From contig OX578133.1 of assembly GCA_951213105.1 (NCBI GenBank), positions 142,119,313 to 142,183,312 of the forward strand: 64,000 bases of DNA. The letters run 5' to 3'. A program made the position numbers and the translations under genes. Positions 55,548 through 64,000 of this stretch are shown piece by piece (positions within the stretch are counted from its first letter, which is position 1; each line of letters begins with the position of its first letter). The notes beneath the pieces were generated by a model. The model saw nothing but the letters and a program-made list of their open reading frames with translations, did not search any database and was not told the origin of the DNA. Origin of the DNA: Amaurobius ferox. Taxonomy: Eukaryota > Arthropoda > Arachnida > Araneae > Amaurobiidae.

Positions 55548-57035
55548 TACTTTCCCTGCAATACATGGTAATGTATAGGGAAAGTATTAGAATCATACCA
55601 AAAATCGCAACTCGAGTATTCGACGGATCTACACGTTTTGGTACCTCTAGAATACAAAAAAGGTATTTTTAGCGTGACGTCTCTGTATGTGTCAGTCTGT
55701 CTGTCTGTGTAATGTATGTATCCACTCTAACTCAAAAACTAATGGACCGAATTTCATAAAATTTAGTAGGTAAGTCTCTTGTGGGTGACCCTGGAACTGA
55801 TTAGATTTTGGTACAATTCGGGATAAAAAAAACTTACGTTTGTTTGGAAAATGACCCGCAAAAATTACCCGTATCCACTCTAACGGAAAAACTAATTGAC
55901 CAAATTTCACAAAATTTGGTAGTTGAGTCACGTGTGGGATACCCTGGTATTAATTAGATTTTAGTACGATTCGAAAAATAAGAACCTGCATTTTTTTACG
56001 AAATAGCCCGCAAAATTGTATGTATCCACTCTAACTCAAGTAATGGACAAAATTTCATAAAATTTGGTAGATAAATCACTTGCGGGCGACCCTGGCGTTG
56101 ATTAGATTTTGGTACGATTCGGGATAAATTGATCTACCATTTTTTGCGAAATGGTCCGCAAAAACTGCATGTATCCACTCTAGCTGACAAACTAATTTCC
56201 CGAATTACACAAAATTTGATAGATAAGTCGTTTGTAGGGTACTGTGATGCTGGTTAGATTTTGATACGATTCGGAAAAAAATATGCCTTCTTTTTTGCGA
56301 AATGGCCTGCAAATCTAAAATATTCGATATAAATTAAAATACTTCATATGCTGAAATGCATGAATGGTTGTTTTATACGTAATTTTTAACGACAAAATGA
56401 ATAAGATCCACCCCATTACTCTAAGATGAACCATTATCTAGATATTTAAATTTTTAATTTTGAGGAAATGATGATTTTTACAGAAGTTAAAACACAGTAG
56501 TTATTTAATAAAATTTCTTAAAACTTAGTAGTTAAGTCCCCTGATGTTTATCCTGATGCTGATTTGGTTTTGATGGGATTAGGAAATGTATAACAGACTC
56601 TTTTTTGCGAAATGGCCTGCAAAGATAGTGAAACTCTGAAATAAATGACTAAGTATAAACTTGTTGTAACCAAGTGTAAACTTGTTGAAATGCACTAATT
56701 AAATACTTTTTCTATAGGTAAAATATGACAACTAAGCGAATGAGTCTGACTGTAGGATAAACCGTTCTCGAGATGTAGGATAAACTGTTGACTGTAGGAT
56801 AAACCGTTCTCGAGATATTGTAGTTTTTTGTAATTTTAAGGACCTGAAGAATTGAAAGTGAATTAAGTTGCCAAACGAAATGAAGATGCAATAAAAAGAC
56901 AAATTGGATATAATATTAGAAAATTATCCATATTATTTCCTGCAATTAAACTGAATTTAATGTATAGTGAAATAAAAAATTACAAAATGAATTTGAATCT
57001 GCAGTGAAAGACATGTGCTGTTCATGTCAGATTTT
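55548..57035 (+). repeat. Hairpin-start interspersed repeat (family A), longest copy
   Basis: Begins with the hairpin ACTTTCCCTGCAATACATGG / TGTATAGGGAAAGT, then the CGCAACTCGAGTATTCGACG and GATCTACACGTTTTGGTACC blocks and a short TCTG run. Four tandem units start TATCCACTCTA at 55719, 55873, 56023 and 56173 (periods 154, 150, 150). The 3' region has a local duplication of GACTGTAGGATAAACCGTTC around 56740-56815 and ends CTGCAGTGAAAGACATGTGC ... CAGATTTTTGTTT. No protein is encoded. Confidence 0.85.
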
Positions 57036-57599
57036 TGTTTCTATTTAAACATCTTTAATTCAGTTCAATAGATGGCAGCACTAAACATTTTTTAGAATTA
57101 TTTGACATCAGAAAGTTTGTTATTAAGTTCAACTGAACTAACATCTCACAGCTCCAGCAACAGGTTTCAGGATCACAACGCTACGTATGTAAAAGGTAAG
57201 TACCTTTCCTGTTTTAAGAATGAAATTCTGTTTACCATAATTTCTCATATTTAGTTGTCGGTGTATGCATGTATTGATTGTGTCCATATTCATTTTGAGA
57301 AATTGTAAATTGATGTGCGATGTATATTCAAACATGCAGAAATTAGATTTGATAGCATTTGTTTAAATATAATACAAAAATATTTTACCCTTGAACCACG
57401 CATTTTTGTTATGTATTGCAGCCAACCGGACATTAATTACGAAACCATTCAAGCGCTGTCTCGTAGTTTATGAAGCCCGCCATTACGTCACCAAAAATAT
57501 AGTACAACAATATCTTACTCTGTGTATCATTAGCTTTAATTGGTTTGCACCAAGTTATGTTTGCATCACATTATGAGTTTTACAGGCTATGTAAAAAGA

Positions 57600-57632
57600 A
57601 AAATAATAATAACAATAATAATAATAACAATA
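57600..57632. repeat. (AAT/AAC)n microsatellite
   Basis: Run of AAT and AAC triplets. Isoleucine- or leucine-rich frames on the other strand are artefacts. Confidence 0.85.
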
Positions 57633-57821
57633 AAATTCTTATTTGGATTAAAGGACTTACGCAATAATGATCTGAGAAAACTTTTAACAAACCGTTCCCT
57701 AACACAATGTGTTTTATAGGTTGTATAATAACTTTCATCATTAAAATATTTTTTAAACACAAACAGCGTGTACAAAGTATTGCAGTCTGTGATAAAAATG
57801 TGCACATACTGAATATCATAC

Positions 57822-57871
57822 ATCAAGGTTTATAGATACAAGGTTTATAGATAGTATCTATAAACCTTGAT
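57822..57871. repeat. Perfect 18-bp inverted repeat with internal direct repeat
   Basis: ATCAAGGTTTATAGATAC (57822-57839) and its exact complement GTATCTATAAACCTTGAT (57854-57871). The 14-bp loop AAGGTTTATAGATA repeats part of the arm. Confidence 0.9.
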
Positions 57872-58040
57872 CATACACTATGTAATAAAACATTCGATGG
57901 GTCAAACAGGTGGTGAGTTACCAGAATTTTACAACCGGAAATTCGCGATATCGTATATAAAAAGTCGATATCACATTATACTCCTAAAACTATTAGAACA
58001 ATAGTAATTAAAAATGTTCATAGACGGTAATATGCAGTGT

Positions 58041-58098
58041 CGAAAGCCCAGACCAACCGACTCGTCCGAAGACTTAGAGTAACAAATTGGGTGGCCGG
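58041..58098 (+). mobile_element. Short GC-rich dispersed unit, copy 3, with perfect 15-bp target duplication
   Basis: 58-bp unit CGAAAGCCCAGACCAACCGA ... AATTGGGTGGCCGG, flanked by identical GGTAATATGCAGTGT at 58026-58040 and 58099-58113. Matches copies at 23517, 47263 and 60488. Inside, CTCGTC-CGAA-GAC..GAG can form a small hairpin. No poly-A tail is present. Confidence 0.85.
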
Positions 58099-58124
58099 GG
58101 TAATATGCAGTGTGGCGTAATAGT

Positions 58125-58310
58125 CATGAATTGAAAATCGCTGTCATAAACTGTAGTCGCTAGTGCTAATTTCAGCCTGCAATGAGCACTATCGAAGTTT
58201 CAGGGCTAAATTGCTCGGGCCCCATTATAAAGAACTGAAGTCCGAGCTGGAATTCGAACCACGGTTATTCGAACTAACTAGATGGAGCTCCAACCATTGA
58301 GCTACTGGAC
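58125..58310 (-). repeat. tRNA-derived SINE (family 3)
   Basis: The minus-strand head 58310-58240 reads GTCCAGTAGCTCAATGGTTG, GAGCTCCATC, with A-box TAGCTCAATGGTTGGAGC and B-box GTGGTTCGAATTCC. The first GTCC can pair with the last GGAC, so the full tRNA shape is retained. The body continues toward 58125 (CGGGCCATT-type block near 58215). The 3' end and target duplications were not resolved. Confidence 0.7.
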
Positions 58311-58315
58311 AAAAA

Positions 58316-58515
58316 TTTTATATCTTGTAGTGGCCGTTGACTCTATACGGTCTAACCACTTATAAAGAAATGCCCTTATATTTATCCTTATAGAAATTAT
58401 TGCCTTGTACTTATAAAGTGGACCTTATAGAAAGTATTGCCTTGTATTTGTAGTGGACCTATGCAGTCTAGCCACTTATAAAGAAGTATTGCCCTGTACT
58501 TATAAAGTACAGATC
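58316..58515. repeat. Irregular tandem repeat of 60-70-bp units
   Basis: Blocks ACTTATAAAG, TATTGCC(T/C)TGTACTTATA, GGACCTTATAGAAAGTATTG and the pair ACGGTCTAACCACTTATAAA / GCAGTCTAGCCACTTATAAA recur three to four times. Confidence 0.75.
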
Positions 58516-59706
58516 CTAGAAAGCCAAAAGTTATTTCGTGATACATAAATCTAAAAATACGCAATTTGTTTAATTTTTCTCTTTAGTTTATTGTGTATAT
58601 ATGATTAAGACATAATGTCGTTGTTTCTGCCTTGCAGGAGGAGGGGGGGGGGCGCATTCTCTGTGCATTAAAAAGAGTTTTTCGAAACTATTGCTGTATC
58701 CTGAATCCACACTTTAGCTTTCGTAATTTAAATCGAGTATTGAGTAAAATTAAAGATTTCTAAAACTAGATATTTCGTTTCGCTCGACCTACAAAATTAC
58801 TGTGCAAAACAAACGAAGCGTGGGAATCGTATTTTGAACTGATTTAGGTAGGTCACGGGATATTTTATAGGTGTATACATATCGTACTTTCAATGTTCAT
58901 TGTACATAATAACATGACCTTTACTTAGCAGGGGTGGTCTTAGGAAACGCAGGGTCCTATTGGAAATACTATTTGCGGGACCTCCGGTTCGTACTGAAAT
59001 CTTTTACGTCAATTTTACGTTTATTCATGTTTTATACTGGGTGTTCATACTGTATGGCTCTAATTTGACAGTAATATTTATGTGAAACCATGTTGTGGTA
59101 CAGCCGAATACAGAGCCGTTTGTATTATCTAGTACACTAATATATCTGCGACCTTTGCTATTCTTCTTATACCTAATTTAACTTATATTGACATGTGTGC
59201 AAAATCAAGATCAGGCATGAAGATCAGTGCAATTATTTCACTCAAATTATCAAATAAAAGCAATGTTATTGATGTTGTAAATATTTAAGTCTTTACGACA
59301 TTTTCGGCCGAGGCTCCTAGAGAAAGGAAATTCTGGGGTCCCCCTATAAAACTTTTATAGTAGAAATGGGCCCCTACATTATTAATTAACACATTTGTTT
59401 GATAAATAACAGTTCTGATATAAACAGTTCTGATATACAGTGTTTACAATAATAACGGCTTGCTTCTTTCATAAAGATCAGATTTGTGCGTTAAAATTAA
59501 GTTTTATTATTTTTCGGGCTGGTCTGACCGTCACGCCGAACACTGTCTGCACGGCACATTGCTGCACTGTTACCGGCTGGACCGGGCCGATTTCGTTGGA
59601 AGCATTCATTTTCAATTTTTTAGAAACACGCATTTTTAATAATGGTATTATTTATACAGAGCTAAATGGAATGTTTTGTTCACGAAGATAATTTTAACTT
59701 TTTGGC
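58516..59706. other. No supported gene; GC-rich island inside
   Basis: A G run lies near 58643-58651, and GGGGTCC/GGGCCCC blocks near 58935-58985 and 59330-59375 look like the ends of a decayed hAT-like MITE. The segment 59510-59605 is conspicuously GC-rich (CGTCACGCCGAACACTGTCT, CACCGGCTGGACCGGGCCGA region) and open on both strands, but is not recognised. Confidence 0.4.
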
Positions 59707-59790
59707 CATCGGTGGCGAAGCGTGATAAAATAATTTAGAGTGATATAAAACCAGGAACCAAAATTAGCATCTAAAATGCCTTTAATTTGC
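59707..59790 (+). repeat. Dispersed repeat shared with 48860-48935
   Basis: See the partner at 48860. Same block order and orientation, about 75% identity by eye. Confidence 0.6.
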
Positions 59791-60109
59791 TTTGTACTTT
59801 TTACTTCATTTTAAAATAAATGTTTGTGTGGATCTTTAAAATATTAAAATTTGTTTTCTGCACTCTTAAATTTCCCCCGAAGCATGTACTTTTCTATGGC
59901 GAGCCCTTGAAGGGCTACCGGTAAAGTTCAAAATCCAAAGTAAATATATTACGAAGCACAAGCACCAAATTTAAGCTATCTTGCTTCTTCGGTTCTCGAA
60001 TTATTCCCCCAAGGATGCATAACTTTCTATTAATTCAGAACGGGCTGGACCAGTATGGATAAAAATTCAAAGAATCAAAATATACGACGAAACACAAGAT
60101 ATGCTATAA

Positions 60110-60385
60110 TTTCGTCTTTGTAGTTGCTCCGGTTTTATCAAAAATGGCGCTAGACAGGGATATGCACTTGCTTATCTACTTTTCAATTTAAGCCCCTGAA
60201 GAAGTAATTAAGAGATTCTAATATCGACACTAAAGGGAATATCTACTACGAATCTATTCAAATTCTTTCATATGCCGATGACATCGATATTGCAGCTAGA
60301 ACCACTAATGATCTAAAGGATGCCTTTCTTGTCTTGGAAAATCTGAAAATTAACCAATACAAAACTAAATACATAGCTTTTACTA
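60110..60385 (+). pseudogene. LINE reverse-transcriptase fragment
   Basis: The + strand gives NGARQGYALAYLLFNLSPEE (the G-x-RQG-x-x-L-x-x-LFN block) and, after a frame change, IYYESIQILSYADDIDIAAR, TTNDLKDAFLVLENLK and INQYKTKYI. YADD is the polymerase active site of non-LTR retrotransposons, and the downstream N-x-x-KTK-Y/M block is typical. Only the palm part is present, and a stop near 60205 separates the pieces, so it is dead. It most resembles jockey/CR1-like LINEs, but the clade is uncertain. Confidence 0.75.
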
Positions 60386-60487
60386 TAGAAGTGGGTTTAT
60401 CTCCCTCGTATTTTGCTTTGACGCTTCGCTACTAGCTGCGTGTTAAATTTCATAACCGAGCGCGCCCTGTTTATTACTCTAGAGGTG

Positions 60488-60547
60488 TCGAAAGCCCAGA
60501 CCGACCGGCTCATCCGAAAACATAGAGCAGCAAGGTGGGTGGCCGGT
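60488..60547 (+). repeat. Short GC-rich dispersed unit, copy 4, ending in a GC-rich hairpin
   Basis: TCGAAAGCCCAGACCGACCG, GCTCATCCGAAAACATAGAG, CAGCAAGGTGGGTGGCCGG matches the copy at 58041 almost throughout. Its end GGTGGGTGGCCGGTAC (60534-60549) is followed after TT by GTACCGGCCGCCCACC (60552-60567), a 16-bp inverted copy with one mismatch. No clear flanking duplication. Confidence 0.75.
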
Positions 60548-60849
60548 ACTTGTACCGGCCGCCCACCATAAACCGTACCTTAACGAATACAGACACACAT
60601 TGCATTTTATTATAGACAAAGACATAAACTTTCCTTAGTAATTTAGGGGCTTTCGCTGTTATTTCTTTATTATCTTAACCCCCCCCCCCTCCATTAACAC
60701 TGAACTGCGTCCGGTATTTTAAAATCACCTGTGTCGAAAAAACAAACCCAGTCAAACCCTGGTTGACTCGAAAGCTTAGAAGACTCGAATGATACCAAAA
60801 CTCGAATTCTAGTTAGAGTGAAAGTGCTCGACAATTAAGCAAAGTGGTT

Positions 60850-62080
60850 TTGAGGGGACTTTTTTTATAATTAGGGGCCTTGAACTTGTGTGCATATGGA
60901 TTGACTTCTCTCAATACTGCTTCATGCGTCGAGTCATTTCAGCATTATCTAAGTCTAAACACATTTTAACTGCCTCTTCCAGATTTTCATAAATATAGAT
61001 TTGATCATTTGAGTTTTGTTTCCTATGTTAGTGTGAGATGTTTTTGCATAATACACTTTACCCTGAATCTTTACCAATGAGGGTCTTCCTCTTTCAAAAT
61101 CTTCAATGTGAGCACCAAAGGTTGCAAAAGCGAAAGAAGAGTTGTATGCCCGTATTTGCTATCTGAAATGTTTTGCTCCCTCTGTTTGTGAGGTCAGAAA
61201 TCCCCTTAATCCAGTTGGATATTCATAAAGCGGAGGTATTTTAACTCTTCCCTGGTGACAGCATGAGTGAACCGATCGTCCTTTTACTAAATGCAAATCT
61301 GACAGCTCCACAATGTTGGCACTCTATTTCCATTCGGCCAAGGGTATGCCTTTTTACTGTACTATGATAAGCTTCTGTTGATATACATACATATCCGGTA
61401 TACTTTTGTTTTGGTTGCCTCACTTCACGTTGACATTTCTTTTGGTGAATTCGTTCATCAGTCATTTGGTTGATCGAGTTAGATTTTCGCTTCTTTTGAA
61501 GTCGATCATCAGCCATCTGTTGAATTCGCTCAGAATTGCTCTTCTTTTTATTCGTACTTGTGACATGTTATTTATTCTATTATTTGATCTTCTTTTCCCT
61601 TTAATTTTCTCCATATATGATGTTTCATAAATGCAAACGAAATTGGATGTTGATGGACCATTATGGTCCATTATGGTCTGTTGAATTCGCTCAGAATTGC
61701 TCTTCTTTTTATTCATACTTGTGACATGTTATTTATTCTATTATTTGATCTTCTTTTCCCTTTAATTTTCTCCATATATGATGTTTCATAAATGCAAACG
61801 AAATTGGATGTTGATGGACCATTATGGCCCATTATGGTCTGTTGAATTCTCTCAGAATTGCTCTTCTTTTTATTCGTACTTGTGACATGTTATTTATTCT
61901 ATTATTTGATCTTCTTTTCCCTTTAATTTTCTCCATATATGATGTTTCATAAATGCAAACGAAATTGGATGTTGATGGACCATTATGGTCTATACATCTA
62001 TCATGAACTTTACCTTGTGCAGTTGATATTAATAAATCTCTCATATAATTAGATATTGGCCGGTTTTGAAATTTCAGCAT
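60850..62080 (-). pseudogene. Helitron-type replicase/helicase N-terminal region, decayed
   Basis: On the minus strand 62080-61241 (several frames) encodes Arg/Asn/Lys-rich repeated leader peptides (KRRSNNRINNMSQVRIKRRA, ILSEFNR), then GRMEIECQHCGAVRFAFSKR, a Cys-x-x-Cys element typical of Helitron proteins. After a one-base shift it continues VKIPPLYEYPTGLRGFLTS, then (across a TAG) IRAYNSSFAFATFGAHIED, SLVKIQGKVYYAK and REVNPYAHKFK. This matches the Helitron-like N domain that precedes the Rep nuclease. The Rep and helicase parts, expected toward lower coordinates, are not visible below about 60850. Multiple breaks mean it is not functional. Confidence 0.7.
61521..61990. repeat. 160-bp tandem repeat, three nearly identical units
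   Basis: TTGAATTC(G/T)CTCAGAATTG starts at 61521, 61681 and 61841, exactly 160 bp apart, and the units differ at only a few bases; the third ends without the GGTCCATTAT/GGCCCATTAT extra block. Because 160 is not a multiple of three, the encoded Helitron leader peptide changes frame at each junction. Confidence 0.95.
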
Positions 62081-62961
62081 TTCTGTTTGTTTCTTCTTTC
62101 TAGCAGAATGACGAGCTATTTGTCCTTCTGGGGCTCTTCCATCGTAGGTATAATAGAAGTTGTTTCTGATTTCACTGTGTGATAACGAAGTGGCATGTTC
62201 TAAATGTCAAATATTTCATACTTAGGTTCATCAAAATAGCTTGATGGATATTCTTAATGTAAAAATCCTTTCTTTTTTATTTTGTCAAAGTGTGCTTTTT
62301 CATATGCACAAACATAACTGGATGTTGACATGAATAATTACGATTCATTGTTGATAAAGCTCTTGCCATTTCAAAAGAAGTAATATTTAAATAAAGCTCT
62401 GAAAACTTAATGTATTTTTAATTGTTAAAAATTTAAATATTTTATACTGCTTTTGAGATGTTAACATCGTTCTCAACAATGGAAGATTAAATTTTGAAGA
62501 TACAACAAAGAAAAGAAAATTTTCATACAAAACTAGTATAAAAAATTTTCACTTCAAAATTGTATGAAAAATAGGAATTTCTAGCTAATTGTAACCAACA
62601 TAGGATGATTTTTGGCAATGTATTTCATTGGCAATGTATTTCAAATCATCATGCTAAATTGCAAATCATATTTCATTCCATAGGTCGGGCGCTAGTTTTG
62701 ACAGAAAATCTCTCTATTTAAAAAGGATTTGGTCAGCGGCTGCACAATTTTTTTTTAATTTATAGAGATTCCCTTTACGCCGTCACCCCTCATTCGAAAA
62801 TTTAGATTTTTCCCTTGGTCTCGAAGCTGAGACTGATCGAATGACACCAATGTTAGGTATAATGGAAGAGTGCGTTAGTTTTGATATATCACCCACTTAG
62901 TTATTCAGTTCGGATAGCGGTCATGGCGTAGCAACAATTGTTTTCTTTTATTTTTGTTATA
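62081..62961. other. Gene-free AT-rich stretch
   Basis: No gene was recognised. It may contain the 5' flank of the Helitron relic. Confidence 0.45.
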
Positions 62962-63072
62962 AATGAGCGTATTGTTAAAATGTGCTTTGGTTTTCGGGAA
63001 TTTACTGTGAGTTCCGGTTTAGTTTAACCCTCAGCGAATTGTCGAAAACCAAAGTACGCTTTAACAATATGC
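62962..63072. repeat. Inverted repeat (26-28-bp arms)
   Basis: ATTGTTAAAATGTGCTTTGG, TTTTCG at the left is mirrored by CGAAAACCAAAGTACGCTTT, AACAAT at the right. The loop of about 55 bp has a smaller GAATT-based symmetry. Confidence 0.85.
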
Positions 63073-64000
63073 CCGCCTATAACAACAAAAGAAAAAAAAG
63101 AAAGAAAGAAACCGCTGCGCCGATTATATTAAGATGGATTTGTGTACCAAATTTATGGTCGTACGACATTTAGATTTCTCGCTATAGACTGTACCGACAC
63201 ACACACAGATACTCAGACATATTCCTTTATTATGCTACATTTTTTTTTTCATTTTTTTTATGCTTTATAGAGTGGTGCATGTGCTTAAACTAAGGGTTTC
63301 GCATTTCGTGGTGATTTGAATTGAAAGAGATTTGACGATATAGAAAGTGAGTGGTATTGCTTAAGTAGCGGTCGCTTATTTAGGAACCGGACAACGCCGA
63401 GAAATCCGTTCTAGTTCTCAATAAATGAAGCATTTATTCATTTTGATCTTCCTGTTTATGCAAAAACTACCGCTGAATGTTGATGATTGCTAACAGTTGT
63501 TATAAGTCGTGGGAGCGGAGAGAGTGCGCTGGCAAAGAAGAGTACACTGGCATAGAAGCCGGGTTTGAATCCCTTGTACGGATGGCGAGCACTGTGTGTA
63601 CTTGCATGCTTGTAATGGTGCAAAAATCCACTTTGAACTGTATATTCTTTAACTCTACAACCTTTCATGTGTATGAAAAGATTAGTAGGGCGTCAAAATA
63701 ATACAATCCAGTCCATTACGAGGCTGAAAATGTCAAAAGTAAAAAAATCTTTATCTAACAAAGAAACATTCTGCTTTCTACAGGGCAGCTAGTTTTCTTT
63801 ATGCTACAATACAATTTGGTATATATCATCTAAAGTGTATCCCCCACCTCAAGGCCTGCCATAAATATTGTGTCCCCCCCCCCCCCTACAAACATTTGTC
63901 ACAGGGTTTTCTCCATATTTGATTTTTCCCTTCCTTGTGAAACGTTCATGTCCCTCCATAAAAAAGGGTAGCTAGGCCCCAAGGTACTTTAAACATAATT
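63073..64000. other. No supported gene; repeat near the right edge
   Basis: Contains the partner of the 52735 repeat (63860-63965, with a C run near 63877-63888). Other frames are short and unrecognised. GGGTTTGAATCCC near 63562 resembles a B-box, but no A-box or body could be matched. Confidence 0.45.

Noticed and set aside
58240..58310. A functional tRNA gene
   Set aside because: The boxes and pairing are tRNA-like, but it is joined to a SINE body, the anticodon stem is poor and the head lies among other repeats.
59440..59691. 83-codon + frame over a GC-rich island as a gene
   Set aside because: Both strands are open, there is no family resemblance or splice pair; listed only as an unexplained island.
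61521..61990. CRISPR-like array
   Set aside because: The units are contiguous 160-bp tandem copies without spacers in a eukaryotic Helitron relic.
63540..63600. Another tRNA-derived SINE (GGGTTTGAATCCC)
   Set aside because: No convincing A-box at the right distance and no match to the three SINE bodies seen here.

Overview
The window is AT-rich (roughly two-thirds A+T by eye) animal nuclear DNA. It has spliced genes with GT-AG introns, tRNA-derived SINEs, Copia, hAT, Tc1, Helitron and LINE relics, and no bacterial gene organisation. The flavin monooxygenase has the long form with a C-terminal membrane anchor (546 residues predicted). That form, with the mix of mobile elements, suggests an arthropod, probably a chelicerate such as a spider. 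This is inference; no marker gene fixes the taxon.

Two host genes can be built, both on the + strand. (1) At 14454-20516 a claudin/PMP22-like four-helix membrane protein is present as its last three coding exons (TM2 to C-terminal tail). All splice sites and the reading frame are intact, but three UAG codons interrupt it. (2) At 29820-41981 a flavin-containing monooxygenase has three coding exons (169, 479 and 993 nt) that join in phase. A 5' leader exon with a TATA-like box is likely just upstream. A further possible exon of unknown identity lies at 24146-24367.

The rest is mostly mobile-element sediment. From left to right: a Tc1-type transposase N-terminus running off the left edge (1-259, minus); a tRNA-SINE with target duplication (4129-4366); a Tc1 C-terminus next to a foldback element (7140-7732); a 5'-truncated Copia element (8595-12030, minus) abutting a small DNA-polymerase/Polinton-like fragment (12031-12201); repeat families around the claudin-like gene; a decayed Tc1 transposase (22051-22900, minus); a TA-flanked MITE (25662-26460); a complete hAT element with 8-bp target duplication inside FMO intron 1 (30215-32967), itself carrying a nested SINE; many repeats in FMO intron 2; and, right of 42 kb, foldback elements, hAT-type MITEs, tandem repeats, a LINE reverse-transcriptase scrap (60110-60385) and a decayed Helitron N-terminal region with a threefold 160-bp tandem repeat (60850-62080, minus).

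The most unusual signals are: a very short (about 58-67 bp) GC-rich dispersed unit, two of whose four copies have perfect 11- and 15-bp target duplications; the otherwise intact claudin-like gene with three UAG codons; and a large family of elements that start with a self-complementary hairpin and contain variable numbers of about 150-bp tandem units.
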